A model generated the notes under the pieces. The model was given only the letters and a program-made list of their open reading frames with translations, was not told where the DNA came from and made no database searches. A stretch of 64,000 bases of DNA from Phyllobacterium endophyticum (GTDB lineage: Bacteria > Pseudomonadota > Alphaproteobacteria > Rhizobiales > Rhizobiaceae), in contig NZ_PGGN01000001.1 of NCBI RefSeq assembly GCF_003010935.1, positions 1,178,001 through 1,242,000 of the forward strand, in the 5' to 3' direction. How positions within the stretch are numbered: position 1 is the stretch's first letter; each line of letters begins with the position of its first letter. This document shows positions 31,895 to 40,901 of this stretch, piece by piece. Made by a program: the position numbers and the translations under genes.

Positions 31895-33268
31895 TTAATA
31901 GGCGTATTCAAGAAACGCCGGCTCGACGGAACTGCCCCATGCCGTATTATACTGCGACAGCATTTGTTCGGCCGATGTGGTTCCACGTGCCACCACCTCC
32001 TCCAGCGAGGAGAGATAGTGCGTCTCATCGAAGCCTTCGCTGTTGAGTTTTGCCCGGTTTTTCAGCCCCAAACGCGAGATCGCCAGCGCGTCAAGTGCAA
32101 TTTCATGCACCGACCTGTTGCGCAATGTCGCGCTCAGGCCTTTCGCCGGTACTTCGTCCCGCAGGGCCTGTACTTCCGGGTAGGTCCAGTCAGCGGTCAT
32201 GGCTTCTGCCGCATCCAATGCCTCGCCGTCGTAGAGCAGTCCGACCCAGAATGCCGGAAGCGCGCAAATGCGCCGCCATGGCCCGCCGTCGGCGCCCCGC
32301 ATTTCGAGAAAACGCTTGAGCCGCACCTCCGGGAAAAGCGTCGACAGATGATTTGTCCAGTCGCCCATATTTGGCGTGCTCTCCGGGATGGAATCCTTCA
32401 AGGCGCCATTCATGAACTGCCGGAACGTCACGTGGGTACAATCGTGATAGCGGCCATGACGCATGACGAAATACATCGGCACATCGAGCGCCCATTCCAC
32501 ATAATCGGCAAAACCGAAATTCTCGTTGAAAATAAAGGGCAAGACGCCTGACCGGTTATTATCGGTGTCCCGCCATATGTTCGAACGCCACGAGAGGAGA
32601 CCGTTCGGGCGGCCCTCGGTGAAAGGCGACATGGCGAAAAGCGCCGTGGCAATCGACTGCAGTTTCACCGAGACCTGCATCTTGCGGCGCATGTCGGTCT
32701 CGGACGAAAAATCCAGATTCACCTGGATCGTACACGTCCGGTACATCATGTTAAGCCCATCTTTGCCAACCTTGGGCATATAGTTGGACATGATATTGTA
32801 GCGTGACTTCGGCATGCGCGGCGTTTCGGCGAGCGTCCACTTTGGACTGCCACCGACGCCCAGGAAACGGATGCCGAGCGGTTCGGCGATCTCGCGCACC
32901 TGCGCCAGATGCGCATTGGACTCACGGCACGTCTGATGAATAGTGAGGAGCGGTGCACCGGAGAGTTCAAACTGCCCGCCCGGTTCAAGCGAGATAGCGC
33001 CCTGACCGGTGGGTTCGACAAGACCTATGATGTTCCCCTCGTCGATGATGGCTTCCCACCCGAGTTTCGACTTCATTCCCTCCAGAATCGCACGAATTCC
33101 CCGGGGCCCGTCATAGGGAACCGGGCTGTGGTCTTCCGTATAGAAGGGAAACTTTTCATGCTCGGTGCCGATGCGCCATTCTGATTTCGGTCTCGAACCT
33201 TGCGCAAGATAGGCTGCCAGCTCTTCGGTACCGGAGATCGGTGTTTCGTCTGTCGTATCGCGCGCCAT
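31895..33268 (-). CDS. gshA: Glutamate-cysteine ligase (plant/alphaproteobacterial type)
   Basis: A 457-residue GCS2-type ligase that makes gamma-glutamylcysteine, the first step of glutathione synthesis. Family features: WRIGTEHEKFPFY, GQFELSGAPL, MPKSRYNIMSNYMPKVG, TCTIQVNLDFSSETDM, WRSNIWRDTDNNRSG, YDGEALDAAEAMTADW. Start ATG 33268 gives the usual length; the longer frame to 33358 adds a basic non-conserved stretch. The enzyme group lies in mitochondria-related bacteria and plants rather than the gamma-proteobacterial GshA family. The rsmE gene lies upstream on the same strand, a gene order common in rhizobia. A relict copy of its last codons lies just downstream. Confidence 0.95.
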   Translation of the reverse strand: MARDTTDETPISGTEELAAYLAQGSRPKSEWRIGTEHEKFPFYTEDHSPVPYDGPRGIRAILEGMKSKLGWEAIIDEGNIIGLVEPTGQGAISLEPGGQFELSGAPLLTIHQTCRESNAHLAQVREIAEPLGIRFLGVGGSPKWTLAETPRMPKSRYNIMSNYMPKVGKDGLNMMYRTCTIQVNLDFSSETDMRRKMQVSVKLQSIATALFAMSPFTEGRPNGLLSWRSNIWRDTDNNRSGVLPFIFNENFGFADYVEWALDVPMYFVMRHGRYHDCTHVTFRQFMNGALKDSIPESTPNMGDWTNHLSTLFPEVRLKRFLEMRGADGGPWRRICALPAFWVGLLYDGEALDAAEAMTADWTYPEVQALRDEVPAKGLSATLRNRSVHEIALDALAISRLGLKNRAKLNSEGFDETHYLSSLEEVVARGTTSAEQMLSQYNTAWGSSVEPAFLEYAY

Positions 33269-33420
33269 GGATGGTGCTTTCCGAGTGATAGGATCGTCGC
33301 GCGTGATTGACCGTTTTCGCGGATGAGCGCAAGCAAATTTCGCTGATGATTGTATCAAGAGTAATTCACAATCGCCAGAAGGCCCTGTTGGGGTGTTCTA
33401 TTCCTGTGAGCGTCGAGCGC

Positions 33421-34155
33421 TCACCAGTCGCCGATGGTTGCCTGGATCAAGGCCAGTGCTGCGACAGCCGCCGTGTCGGCTCGCAAAATACGATGACCGA
33501 GGGGAATAGCGGTGACAAACGGGGATTTTCGCAACCTCTCGCGTTCCAGATCGGAAAATCCGCCTTCCGGACCGATGAGAACGCCCAGAGGCCCGCGCGG
33601 AAGCGATTGCAACAGTGGTAGCGGATTGTGTGTCTCGTGACCCTCATCGCAAAATATGAGGCGACGCGTTCGGTCCCAGTTTTCAAGCAGTCTTTCGAGC
33701 TTTATGGGCTCGCATATACGCGGGATCGCCAGCACCCCGCATTGCTCCGCAGCCTCGATTGCGTTTGCCTCGATTCGCTCGATGCCAACGCGTGTGACCT
33801 GCGTGTGTTGTGTTATGACAGGCTGCAAAACTCCCGCACCCATTTCGACCGCTTTTTGAACAAGGTAGTCGAGCCGGCCCTGCTTCAAGGGCGCGAAACA
33901 ATAAAGCAGATCAGGGCTCGCCGGTTGCTCGCGTGTCTGCTCCAGCGGCTGGACTGTAAGCTTCCTTTTTCCTTCCAATCGCAGCGAGGCGCGCCATTCG
34001 CCCTGTCGCCCGTTGAAGACGAGGATTTCATCGCCATCCTTCATTCGCAGCACATTGCAGAGATAGTTGACCGCGTCCGGGCCTGCTGCCACGGAGGTTC
34101 CGGCAACGAGATCCCCTTCAATGTAGAGCCTCTGCATCTTGTAGTTCGCGCGCAT
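33421..34155 (-). CDS. rsmE: 16S rRNA (uracil1498-N3)-methyltransferase
   Basis: A 244-residue RsmE: N-terminal PUA-like domain ([32 protein letters not shown]) and SPOUT methyltransferase C-terminus with the knot motif [15 protein letters not shown] and [13 protein letters not shown]. It methylates N3 of U1498 in the decoding region of 16S r[17 protein letters not shown] gives two possible starts six codons apart. It precedes gshA on the same strand, separated by 152 bases. Confidence 0.94.
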   Translation of the reverse strand: MRANYKMQRLYIEGDLVAGTSVAAGPDAVNYLCNVLRMKDGDEILVFNGRQGEWRASLRLEGKRKLTVQPLEQTREQPASPDLLYCFAPLKQGRLDYLVQKAVEMGAGVLQPVITQHTQVTRVGIERIEANAIEAAEQCGVLAIPRICEPIKLERLLENWDRTRRLIFCDEGHETHNPLPLLQSLPRGPLGVLIGPEGGFSDLERERLRKSPFVTAIPLGHRILRADTAAVAALALIQATIGDW

Positions 34156-34175
34156 TTGGTATCCTGATCAGCTTG

Positions 34176-34613
34176 TCACGACAGCGGCGGCAAACGGCGT
34201 CTGACAGGCGAAGACTTGACGATGGAGGTGTTTGTCTCGGCTCTTTCCGCAAGCCGGTCAAGTATCATATCGAGTTGTTCCATCGTTCGAAATTGAAGCT
34301 TGCCGATAAAGCAATCGTCTCCTGTGACCTTGTCGCACTCGGTGATTTCGGGCGTTTCCTGAATCAGCTTTTCGACAATGTGCAGCATGCCGGGCAAGGG
34401 CCTTACCCGTACGACTGCCGTGAGATTGTAACCGAGCGCTACGGGATCGACATCGACGGTAAAAGACCGGATCACCTTTCTTTCTTCAAGGCGGCGCAAC
34501 CGCTCCGCCGTGCTGGGCGAAGACAATCCAACCTGATTGGCAAGGTCTTTCAGCGAGATACGCGCGTCTTCCACCAGAATTCCAATGATAGTCCTGTCCA
34601 GATCGTCAAGCAT
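34176..34613 (-). CDS. Lrp/AsnC family transcriptional regulator
   Basis: A 145-residue regulator: N-terminal HTH (LDRTIIGILVEDARISLKDL, VGLSSPSTAERLRRLEERKV) and C-terminal RAM ligand-binding domain (LTAVVRVRPLPGMLHIVEKL, VTGDDCFIGKLQF). Such regulators usually sense an amino acid. It is divergent from a DMT-family exporter at 34746, with about 130 bases between, the classical arrangement of an Lrp-type regulator controlling an amino-acid exporter (as with BkdR, LysG-like or EamA pairs). The exporter is therefore the likely target. Confidence 0.9.
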   Translation of the reverse strand: MLDDLDRTIIGILVEDARISLKDLANQVGLSSPSTAERLRRLEERKVIRSFTVDVDPVALGYNLTAVVRVRPLPGMLHIVEKLIQETPEITECDKVTGDDCFIGKLQFRTMEQLDMILDRLAERAETNTSIVKSSPVRRRLPPLS

Positions 34614-34745
34614 GGTGTTTCCTAAGGCACGGAGGAGAGTTTGCCTTCATTAAATAGGGTTTTGCTCATTTCATCCTTATCGAACTTATATCTAAACCCG
34701 GCTCTCTCCCATAGTCTAGCGCAATCAAATCAAGGGACGGGAACC

Positions 34746-35645
34746 ATGGACAGGGACATTTTCAGAGGCGGGGCCGAAATGACTGCCGCGATGGTCATAT
34801 CAGGGACCATCGGCTGGTTCGTCCTGATGTCAGGTCAGCCAGTATTGTCAGTCGTATTTTGGCGCTGTGCCATCGGCGCCGTAACATTGCTCGCGGTCTG
34901 CATGTTGCTCGGTCTGCTCAGGCGTGACGCGGTTTCGCCGAAGCTGTTCGGGTTGGCAGCGATCGGCGGTGTCGCGATCGTCCTGAACTGGGTGCTGTTA
35001 TTCGCCGCCTATCCACGTGCATCCATTGCCATCGCGACGACAGTCTACAACGTTCAGCCATTCATGCTGGTTGCCCTGGGCGCTTTGATCTTCAAGGAAA
35101 AGCTGACGGGGACCAAGCTATTCTGGTTGGGTTTTGCCTTCGCGGGAATGCTGCTGATCGTGCAGGCCAAGCCTGGTGGTGTCTATAGCGGTTCGGATTA
35201 TATGGCGGGGATTGCCCTGTCGCTCGGCGCGGCCTTCCTCTATGCGGTCGCCTCGATCGTTGCGAAACGCCTGAAGGGAACCTCGCCGCATCTCATCGCG
35301 CTCATTCAGGTTTGCGTCGGCATTGTCATGCTTGCGCCCTTTGCAGATTTCACTCGCTTGCCGCAAGGAATGGGACAATGGGGCAGTATCGTAACGATAG
35401 GCGTGGTTCATACCGGCCTCATGTACATTCTGCTCTATAGCGCCATACAGAGGCTGCCGACGCACATCACCGGATCTCTGTCATTTATCTATCCGGTAGC
35501 CGCGATACTGGTGGACTACATCGCCTTCGGACATGCATTGCAACCAAGTCAGCTCGTCGGTTCGGCTGCCATTCTTATTGCTGCAGCCGGCACGAGCCTT
35601 GGCTGGTCGCTTCGCAGGCCGATTCCTGCAAACATCAGCGCTTGA
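34746..35645 (+). CDS. DMT superfamily (EamA) transporter
   Basis: A 299-residue membrane protein with about ten hydrophobic helices in two EamA halves (MVISGTIGWFVLMSGQPVLS, ALSLGAAFLYAVASIVAKRL). Start ATG 34746 follows AAGGGACGGG; the frame extending to 34641 has no ribosome site. The SIAIATTVYNVQPFMLVALGALIFKEKL segment, read in parts, is typical of RhaT/EamA drug-metabolite exporters. It is divergent from the Lrp-type regulator, suggesting inducible export of an amino acid or related metabolite. Its 3' end overlaps the next gene's 3' end by 11 bases (convergent). Confidence 0.88.
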   Translation: MDRDIFRGGAEMTAAMVISGTIGWFVLMSGQPVLSVVFWRCAIGAVTLLAVCMLLGLLRRDAVSPKLFGLAAIGGVAIVLNWVLLFAAYPRASIAIATTVYNVQPFMLVALGALIFKEKLTGTKLFWLGFAFAGMLLIVQAKPGGVYSGSDYMAGIALSLGAAFLYAVASIVAKRLKGTSPHLIALIQVCVGIVMLAPFADFTRLPQGMGQWGSIVTIGVVHTGLMYILLYSAIQRLPTHITGSLSFIYPVAAILVDYIAFGHALQPSQLVGSAAILIAAAGTSLGWSLRRPIPANISA

Positions 35646-36255
35646 AGGTCAAGCTAATGAACGGGAGATATCCCGCACGCAGCGACCGTACGGTTGAAGG
35701 CGGCGTGAGAAGCTTGACATCGCGGGTCGGTGGATCGGAACGCGAATACCCTTCCCACGACCAGAGATAGGTAATGCCGTCCTTTATGACGTAGGTGTCC
35801 TCACCACAGGCGATCATCGTTCCGTTTGGAAGATTTCCCGCTTGACCCTCGATGGAATGCCGTCGCTTGCCGCCCTTTGCGTCAAGCCGCTCCCTGTGCA
35901 GGACCGCGTCCATCGCCGGCGCAGTCTGGATCGATGTTTCATTCCCGTTAGCCCAGGCGGCCTGGAATTCCTTCGCCCGTCGCCGCTGGCAGTAAAAGCA
36001 TGGCCTGTGTCCCGCAGCGAGCGCTGTCGCTTCATCCAGAAAGAACAACTCGGTCCAGCTTCGGCGAGCCATGACCTCGCGCCGAACACCTTTGAATTCG
36101 CACACACAGATGATCCATGCCCGCGTCGCCCAGCGCCTTTTCAGCAAGGTACGCGTCGCAGGATCGTGGATGATGCCACGATTTCCCATCAGCGCTCCAC
36201 GATGGGGCACAGCGACAATATCGCCAAAAGGTGTCACGCGGTTTTGCAGGGTCAT
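35635..36255 (-). CDS. Uncharacterised protein with an HRPCFYCQRRR motif (206 aa)
   Basis: A soluble 206-residue protein of unknown function. Notable is an amphipathic stretch FFLDEATALAAGHRPCFYCQ with a C-x2-C pair surrounded by His and Arg, recalling zinc or Ada-like metal sites, followed by RRRAKEFQAAW. Other marked segments are VPHRGALMGNRGIIHD near the N-terminus, AVLHRERLDAKGGKRRH in the middle, and YVIKDGITYLWSWEGY. The many Arg/His residues suggest nucleic-acid or phosphate contact. I believe homologues exist in other alphaproteobacteria but cannot name a family. It overlaps the DMT gene by 11 bases tail to tail. Confidence 0.7.
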   Translation of the reverse strand: MTLQNRVTPFGDIVAVPHRGALMGNRGIIHDPATRTLLKRRWATRAWIICVCEFKGVRREVMARRSWTELFFLDEATALAAGHRPCFYCQRRRAKEFQAAWANGNETSIQTAPAMDAVLHRERLDAKGGKRRHSIEGQAGNLPNGTMIACGEDTYVIKDGITYLWSWEGYSRSDPPTRDVKLLTPPSTVRSLRAGYLPFISLTFKR

Positions 36256-36327
36256 TTGGCAGCTTCCGACTCTCTAGGTCGCATGCTATCGGAGAACTCC
36301 GATTGTTGCGATCATCAGGCAGGCTGT

Positions 36328-37026
36328 ATGCGGGTTCTCGTCGTTCAGAATTATCAGGATACGGGTCTCGGCCAGGTCGGCCGCGCATTGGAAGAAGCAG
36401 CCGCTACAATAGACCTGCGTCAGCCCTACCTTGGCGAAATCCTGCCGGAGGGCGATTCGGGTCATCATGCGCTGGTCGTACTTGGCGGCGATCAAAATGC
36501 CCTTGCCGACGATACCCACCCCTATCTTCCTACATTGGCACGACTTATCAAGCGCTTCGGCGATTCCGGCAAGGCTGTGCTCGGGGTTTGTCTCGGCAGT
36601 CAGCTTGTCGCCCGCGGCTACGGCGCCGAAAATATTCTGGGTCGTCCGGTCGAATTCGGCTGGCACGAAGTGACCGGCACTGATGAGGCTTCCTCCGATC
36701 CAGTCTTTTCCGCTGTACCCCGGCAGTTTCCGATTTTTCACTGGCACAGCGATACTTTCACGCTTCCTGAAGGCGCGGTGCACCTCGCCAGGAGCGCCAA
36801 AACTCCTTACCAGGCATTCCGTCTCGCCCGGGCGGTCTATGGCATCCAGTTTCACTTTGAGGCCGACACCGGTCTCGTCGACCACTGGACACGTGTTTTT
36901 CACGATCAGATCGTGGATATGCAAGCGGATTGGCTCACAGATTACCACACGCATGCAGAGCGCCATGGAGCTGCTGCCGATGCCGCCGGTCTGGCGCTTG
37001 CGCGCGCTTGGGTAGCCCTCATCTAA
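36328..37026 (+). CDS. Class I glutamine amidotransferase-like protein
   Basis: A 232-residue protein of the GATase1 fold: nucleophile Cys in AVLGVCLGSQLVARGYG, and His-x-Glu in YGIQFHFEAD complete the triad. No synthase domain is attached. Small stand-alone members (GMP synthase glutaminase-like, YfeJ-type) deamidate gamma-glutamyl compounds or transfer ammonia to unknown partners. ATG 36328 starts the conserved MRVLVVQNYQDTGLGQVG; a much longer upstream frame is an artefact of opposite-strand coding. It stands between two minus-strand genes, so it is monocistronic or paired only with the short ORF downstream. Confidence 0.88.
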   Translation: MRVLVVQNYQDTGLGQVGRALEEAAATIDLRQPYLGEILPEGDSGHHALVVLGGDQNALADDTHPYLPTLARLIKRFGDSGKAVLGVCLGSQLVARGYGAENILGRPVEFGWHEVTGTDEASSDPVFSAVPRQFPIFHWHSDTFTLPEGAVHLARSAKTPYQAFRLARAVYGIQFHFEADTGLVDHWTRVFHDQIVDMQADWLTDYHTHAERHGAAADAAGLALARAWVALI

Positions 37027-37204
37027 GCATTCGATCACGTCCCAGTTGCAACTCTGCAACAGCCAAATTCCGAATGAAGTGGCATGTCGCGATTCATGCG
37101 GAGCGTGTCTTTGATTCACTAGTTGGTAATCCTTGTGTCCTTTATTGGCCACGCTGGTTAACTGGCATGAAGCCAGGCCAATAGAAACCGATGGAAACGC
37201 TCAA

Positions 37205-37345
37205 ATGACCACCAAGAGTGCCGCACTTTTAACTGCCGTGATGCTCTCGGCGATCCTGTTTGTGGGCGCAGGTCTGTTCTCGGTCGACGCAGGCGGCCAT
37301 AGGGTATCCAGCGACGGCTACGGCGTCAGCACATCGTTCCGCTGA
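37205..37345 (+). CDS. Possible small membrane or exported peptide (46 aa)
   Basis: A 46-codon ORF with one hydrophobic helix, SAALLTAVMLSAILFVGAGL, followed by FSVDAGGHRVSSDGYGVSTS. It could be a single-pass membrane peptide or a short exported protein. The ribosome binding site (GGAAACGCTCAA) is weak. No family is recognised, and it is only tentatively called. Confidence 0.3.
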   Translation: MTTKSAALLTAVMLSAILFVGAGLFSVDAGGHRVSSDGYGVSTSFR

Positions 37346-37355
37346 TCCTCCTGGT

Positions 37356-38090
37356 TTACATCACTTCTAGGAACCACTTTTCGCCGGCGTCGATCGCAAT
37401 CGCGCTGAGACGACCGCTGAATACAGCTCCTGTGTCGAGGTTGATGCGGTTTGGCCTGACCTCTATACCCGTGACCGGCGTGTGGCCGTGGATGACAACC
37501 TTCGAATAAAGCCGGGAGTCGGCAAGGAATTGCTGCCTGATCCACACGAGATCTTCCGGATCCTGGTAATCAAGATCAACGCCCGGCCGTATGCCCGCAT
37601 GGCAGAAGAAAAAGTCTCCGAACGCCATTGAACGCTTCAGCCCGCGCAGAAATTCTACGTGGCCAGAGGGAACCGCGCGTAGCAGCGCGTCCCGCCCCCC
37701 TGCTATAGATCGAAGATCGCCGAAATCGATGGAAATGCCATAGGAGAGCGCCGTCTGTCGACCGCCATTGTGAGCGAAGATTCCGTCGGGCGCGCCGGTC
37801 GCAAGGAACTCCAGAAAGCCGATGTCGTGGTTCCCGGCAAGCGCGAGCATCCGGTGCGTCTTCCTTTGTGCGCTGACAAGGAGATCAAGCACGCCTTTCG
37901 AATCCGGGCCGCGATCCACATAGTCGCCGAGATGGACGATTGCCCAGTCGAATGGTGGCGATTTCTCATTCTCCGCCTGGATGCGCCTGTGCATCTCCTG
38001 CAACAGATCAAGCCGGCCATGCACATCGCCAATAGCGAAAATTCGAAGACGCTCTGGTCCGCGTGCATGTTTGAACTCTACGGTCCTCAT
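37356..38090 (-). CDS. PPP-family metallophosphatase (serine/threonine phosphatase-like)
   Basis: A 244-residue metallophosphoesterase with all PPP signatures: GDVHGRLDLL, LGDYVDRGPDS, LAGNHDIGF, and later HAGIRPG and VIHGHTPV. The His and Asp residues coordinate a dinuclear metal centre. Relatives include bacterial PrpA/PrpB and ApaH-like enzymes; the substrate may be a phosphoprotein or a dinucleotide, not decidable here. The gene is monocistronic, divergent from glcD with 97 bases between. Confidence 0.9.
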   Translation of the reverse strand: MRTVEFKHARGPERLRIFAIGDVHGRLDLLQEMHRRIQAENEKSPPFDWAIVHLGDYVDRGPDSKGVLDLLVSAQRKTHRMLALAGNHDIGFLEFLATGAPDGIFAHNGGRQTALSYGISIDFGDLRSIAGGRDALLRAVPSGHVEFLRGLKRSMAFGDFFFCHAGIRPGVDLDYQDPEDLVWIRQQFLADSRLYSKVVIHGHTPVTGIEVRPNRINLDTGAVFSGRLSAIAIDAGEKWFLEVM

Positions 38091-38187
38091 TGCCTAATTG
38101 TCTTTCAATTGCGATGCCAATTGTGCGATATGTCCTTTGATAATGTCATACCACCAGAGGTTGGACTAGCAGCGTACGGGAAGGTTC

Positions 38188-39684
38188 ATGTCCGGACTAC
38201 TGATGCCTAAGGCCGACGACGCAACCATGGCACGCCGCGAGGCCATCATTGCGGCTTTGAAGACGATCGTCCCCGGCGAGGGTGTCGTTGACGCCACCAA
38301 TGCAATGCGGGTGTTTGAATCCGATGCTCTGACCGCCTATCGACAATTGCCCCTCGTGGTGGTTCTGCCGCAAACTGTTGCGCAGGTTTCGCAAGTCCTC
38401 AAATATTGTCATGAAAACAATGTGAAGGTTGTGCCGCGCGGCTCCGGCACTTCCCTGTCCGGGGGTGCGTTGCCGCTCGAAGACGCGGTACTGCTGGTCA
38501 TGTCGCGCTTCAATCAGATACTGGAGATCGACTATCCCAATCGTGTCGCGGTCGTGCAGCCCGGTGTAACCAATCTCGGCATCACCAAGGCGGTCGAGCA
38601 TGAGGGGTTCTATTATGCGCCTGATCCTTCCTCTCAGATCGCCTGTTCGATTGGCGGCAATGTCGCGGAAAATTCCGGAGGCGTTCACTGTTTGAAATAC
38701 GGTCTTACGGCCAACAATGTGCTTGGTCTCGAGATGGTGTTGATCAGCGGTGAAGTGATCCGGCTCGGCGGCAAGCATCTCGACACCGAAGGCTATGATC
38801 TTCTTGGCCTGATGACGGGTTCAGAGGGATTGCTTGGCGTCGTCACCGAGGTGACCGTGCGCATACTGCAGAAGCCAACCACCGCCCGTGCACTGATGGT
38901 CGGGTTTCCTACAAGTGAGCAGGCCGGCAAGTGCGTCGCAGATATCATTGCAGCCGGTATCATTCCTGGTGGCATGGAAATGATGGATCGCCCCGCGATA
39001 CACGCGGCCGAGGATTTCGTGCATGCAGGCTATCCGCTGGAAGTGGAGGCGCTGCTGATTATCGAGCTCGACGGCCCATCGGTCGAGGTCGATCACTTGA
39101 TCAACATGGTGGAGACTATCGCGCGCGAGAACGGAGCGTCGACGTGCGTGGTCTCGCAGAACGAAGAAGAGCGCATGGTGTTTTGGGCAGGTCGCAAGGC
39201 TGCTTTCCCTGCCGTCGGACGCATTTCACCGGACTATCTCTGTATGGACGGCACGATCCCGCGCAAGGAACTGCCGAAGGTATTGGCAGGCATGCGGCGC
39301 CTGTCGGAAACATACGGTCTGCGGGTGGCGAATGTATTCCATGCTGGCGATGGGAATCTGCATCCGCTCATTCTCTATGATGCGAATGTGCCGGAAGAAT
39401 TAGCAAAGGCCGAGGCATTCGGCGCCGACATTCTGCGACTTTGCGTTGAGGTTGGCGGCGTTTTGACAGGCGAGCACGGAGTCGGCGTGGAAAAGCGGGA
39501 TCTCATGCCGGTGATGTTCAATGACGTCGATCTCAATCAGCAGATACGCGTCAAGTGCGCCTTCGATGAGAAACACCTGCTCAACCCTGGCAAAGTTTTT
39601 CCGCAATTGCATCGCTGTGCCGAGCTTGGCCGCATGCATGTCCATCGCGGGAAATTGCCATTCCCTGACATTCCGAGATTCTAG
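38188..39684 (+). CDS. glcD: Glycolate oxidase subunit GlcD (FAD-binding)
   Basis: A 498-residue FAD_binding_4 / FAD-oxidase_C protein: VVPRGSGTSLSGGALP, PGVTNLGITK, DPSSQIACSIGGNVAENSGG, LMTGSEGLLGVVTEV and a C-terminal HAGDGNLHPLILYD with EHGVGVEKRDLM. With GlcE and GlcF it oxidises glycolate (or D-lactate) to the 2-oxo acid, here glyoxylate, passing electrons to the respiratory chain. ATG 38188 has a GGAAGG-type site nearby. glcE begins 3 bases after its stop. The upstream region (38091-38187) must hold the promoter; no regulator gene of GlcC type is adjacent. Confidence 0.94.
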   Translation: MSGLLMPKADDATMARREAIIAALKTIVPGEGVVDATNAMRVFESDALTAYRQLPLVVVLPQTVAQVSQVLKYCHENNVKVVPRGSGTSLSGGALPLEDAVLLVMSRFNQILEIDYPNRVAVVQPGVTNLGITKAVEHEGFYYAPDPSSQIACSIGGNVAENSGGVHCLKYGLTANNVLGLEMVLISGEVIRLGGKHLDTEGYDLLGLMTGSEGLLGVVTEVTVRILQKPTTARALMVGFPTSEQAGKCVADIIAAGIIPGGMEMMDRPAIHAAEDFVHAGYPLEVEALLIIELDGPSVEVDHLINMVETIARENGASTCVVSQNEEERMVFWAGRKAAFPAVGRISPDYLCMDGTIPRKELPKVLAGMRRLSETYGLRVANVFHAGDGNLHPLILYDANVPEELAKAEAFGADILRLCVEVGGVLTGEHGVGVEKRDLMPVMFNDVDLNQQIRVKCAFDEKHLLNPGKVFPQLHRCAELGRMHVHRGKLPFPDIPRF

Positions 39685-39687
39685 ACT

Positions 39688-40899
39688 TTGACGATATTTT
39701 CTCCACAAACCGAGGGCGAGATTGTCGATGCTGTCCAATGGGCGCTCTCCGAAAATGCGCCGGTTGAAGTGATAGGCCATGGTTCCAAGCGCCTTCTGGG
39801 CCGGCCATTGCAGACGGAGCATACGATTGCGCTGTCAAGCTATTCCGGTGTGACGCTCTACGAGCCGGATGAACTTGTTCTGAGCGCAAAAGCGGGCACG
39901 CCCATCGCTGAACTTGAGAGCTTGCTCGCGGCCAACGGTCAGGCGTTCCAGTTCGAGCCGATGGACTACGGTCCGCTTCTGGCGCAGCCTTCGGGCAAGG
40001 GAAGTCTCGGCGGCTTGCTTGCAACCAATCTGTGCGGACCGCGCCGGCTGAAATATGGCTCGGCACGCGATCATGTGTTGGGGGTGCGTGTCGTCTCGGG
40101 GCGAGGAGAATTATTCAAATCCGGCGGCCGGGTCGTCAAGAACGTGACGGGCTACGATTTGTCCAAGGGCATGGCCAGTTCCTGGGGCACGCTCGGTATT
40201 GCCACTGAAATCACGGTCAAGGTCCTGCCGGCGCCGGAAACCGAAACCACGCTCGTGGTGCGCGGACTCACCGATGATGAAGCGGCGCGTGCCATGGCAA
40301 TGGCAATGGGCTCAAGTGGCGAAGTCGCCTCCGCCGCTCATCTTCCTGCAAATGTCGCCCCACGCGTCATCGAAGGTCAACTCACGGGGGAAGCCGCAAC
40401 TTTGCTCCGCCTTGAGGGGTTTGCTCCGTCAGTCAATGATCGTGCTATCATGCTGAAAGGCCTTTTGGCGTCGGCCGGAACCATTCATGAGATTTCCCGC
40501 AAAACGTCGCGCAGGCTCTGGCGGGAAGTCAGGGATGTCATTCCCTTTGCCGACGGCACCGAGCGGCCGGTTTGGCGCGTTTCGATGGTACCGATGGAAG
40601 CTTATAAGCTCGTCGCATCCTTGCGCATGGGTGCTGCGGTCGATGCGTTCTATGACTGGCAAGGTGGACTCGTGTGGCTGCGCATGGAGGGCGAACCCGA
40701 AGCCGAAGCTGTGCGTGCACTGATCCGCAAATACGGCGGAGGTCATGCCACTCTCGTCCGGGCGTCGGTGAGCGTGCGTGCCGCATTGCCAGTCTTCGAA
40801 CCGCAGCCTGCGCCGCTGGCAGCGCTGTCGAAGCGGCTCAAGCAGCAATTCGATCCGAGCGGGATACTGAACCCCGGCCGCATGGTCGCAGGAGTATAG
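39688..40899 (+). CDS. glcE: Glycolate oxidase subunit GlcE (FAD-binding)
   Basis: A 403-residue second FAD_binding_4 subunit: VEVIGHGSKRLLG, SAKAGTPIAELESLLAANGQ, GKGSLGGLLATNLCGPRRLK, RDHVLGVRVVSGRGE, KNVTGYDLSKGMASSWGTLG. Start codon is TTG at 39688, three bases after the glcD stop, with no strong ribosome site. Coupling to glcD translation and a weak start would tune its amount. Without GlcE the complex is inactive in Escherichia coli. Confidence 0.93.
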   Translation: MTIFSPQTEGEIVDAVQWALSENAPVEVIGHGSKRLLGRPLQTEHTIALSSYSGVTLYEPDELVLSAKAGTPIAELESLLAANGQAFQFEPMDYGPLLAQPSGKGSLGGLLATNLCGPRRLKYGSARDHVLGVRVVSGRGELFKSGGRVVKNVTGYDLSKGMASSWGTLGIATEITVKVLPAPETETTLVVRGLTDDEAARAMAMAMGSSGEVASAAHLPANVAPRVIEGQLTGEAATLLRLEGFAPSVNDRAIMLKGLLASAGTIHEISRKTSRRLWREVRDVIPFADGTERPVWRVSMVPMEAYKLVASLRMGAAVDAFYDWQGGLVWLRMEGEPEAEAVRALIRKYGGGHATLVRASVSVRAALPVFEPQPAPLAALSKRLKQQFDPSGILNPGRMVAGV

Positions 40900-40901
40900 A
40901 G

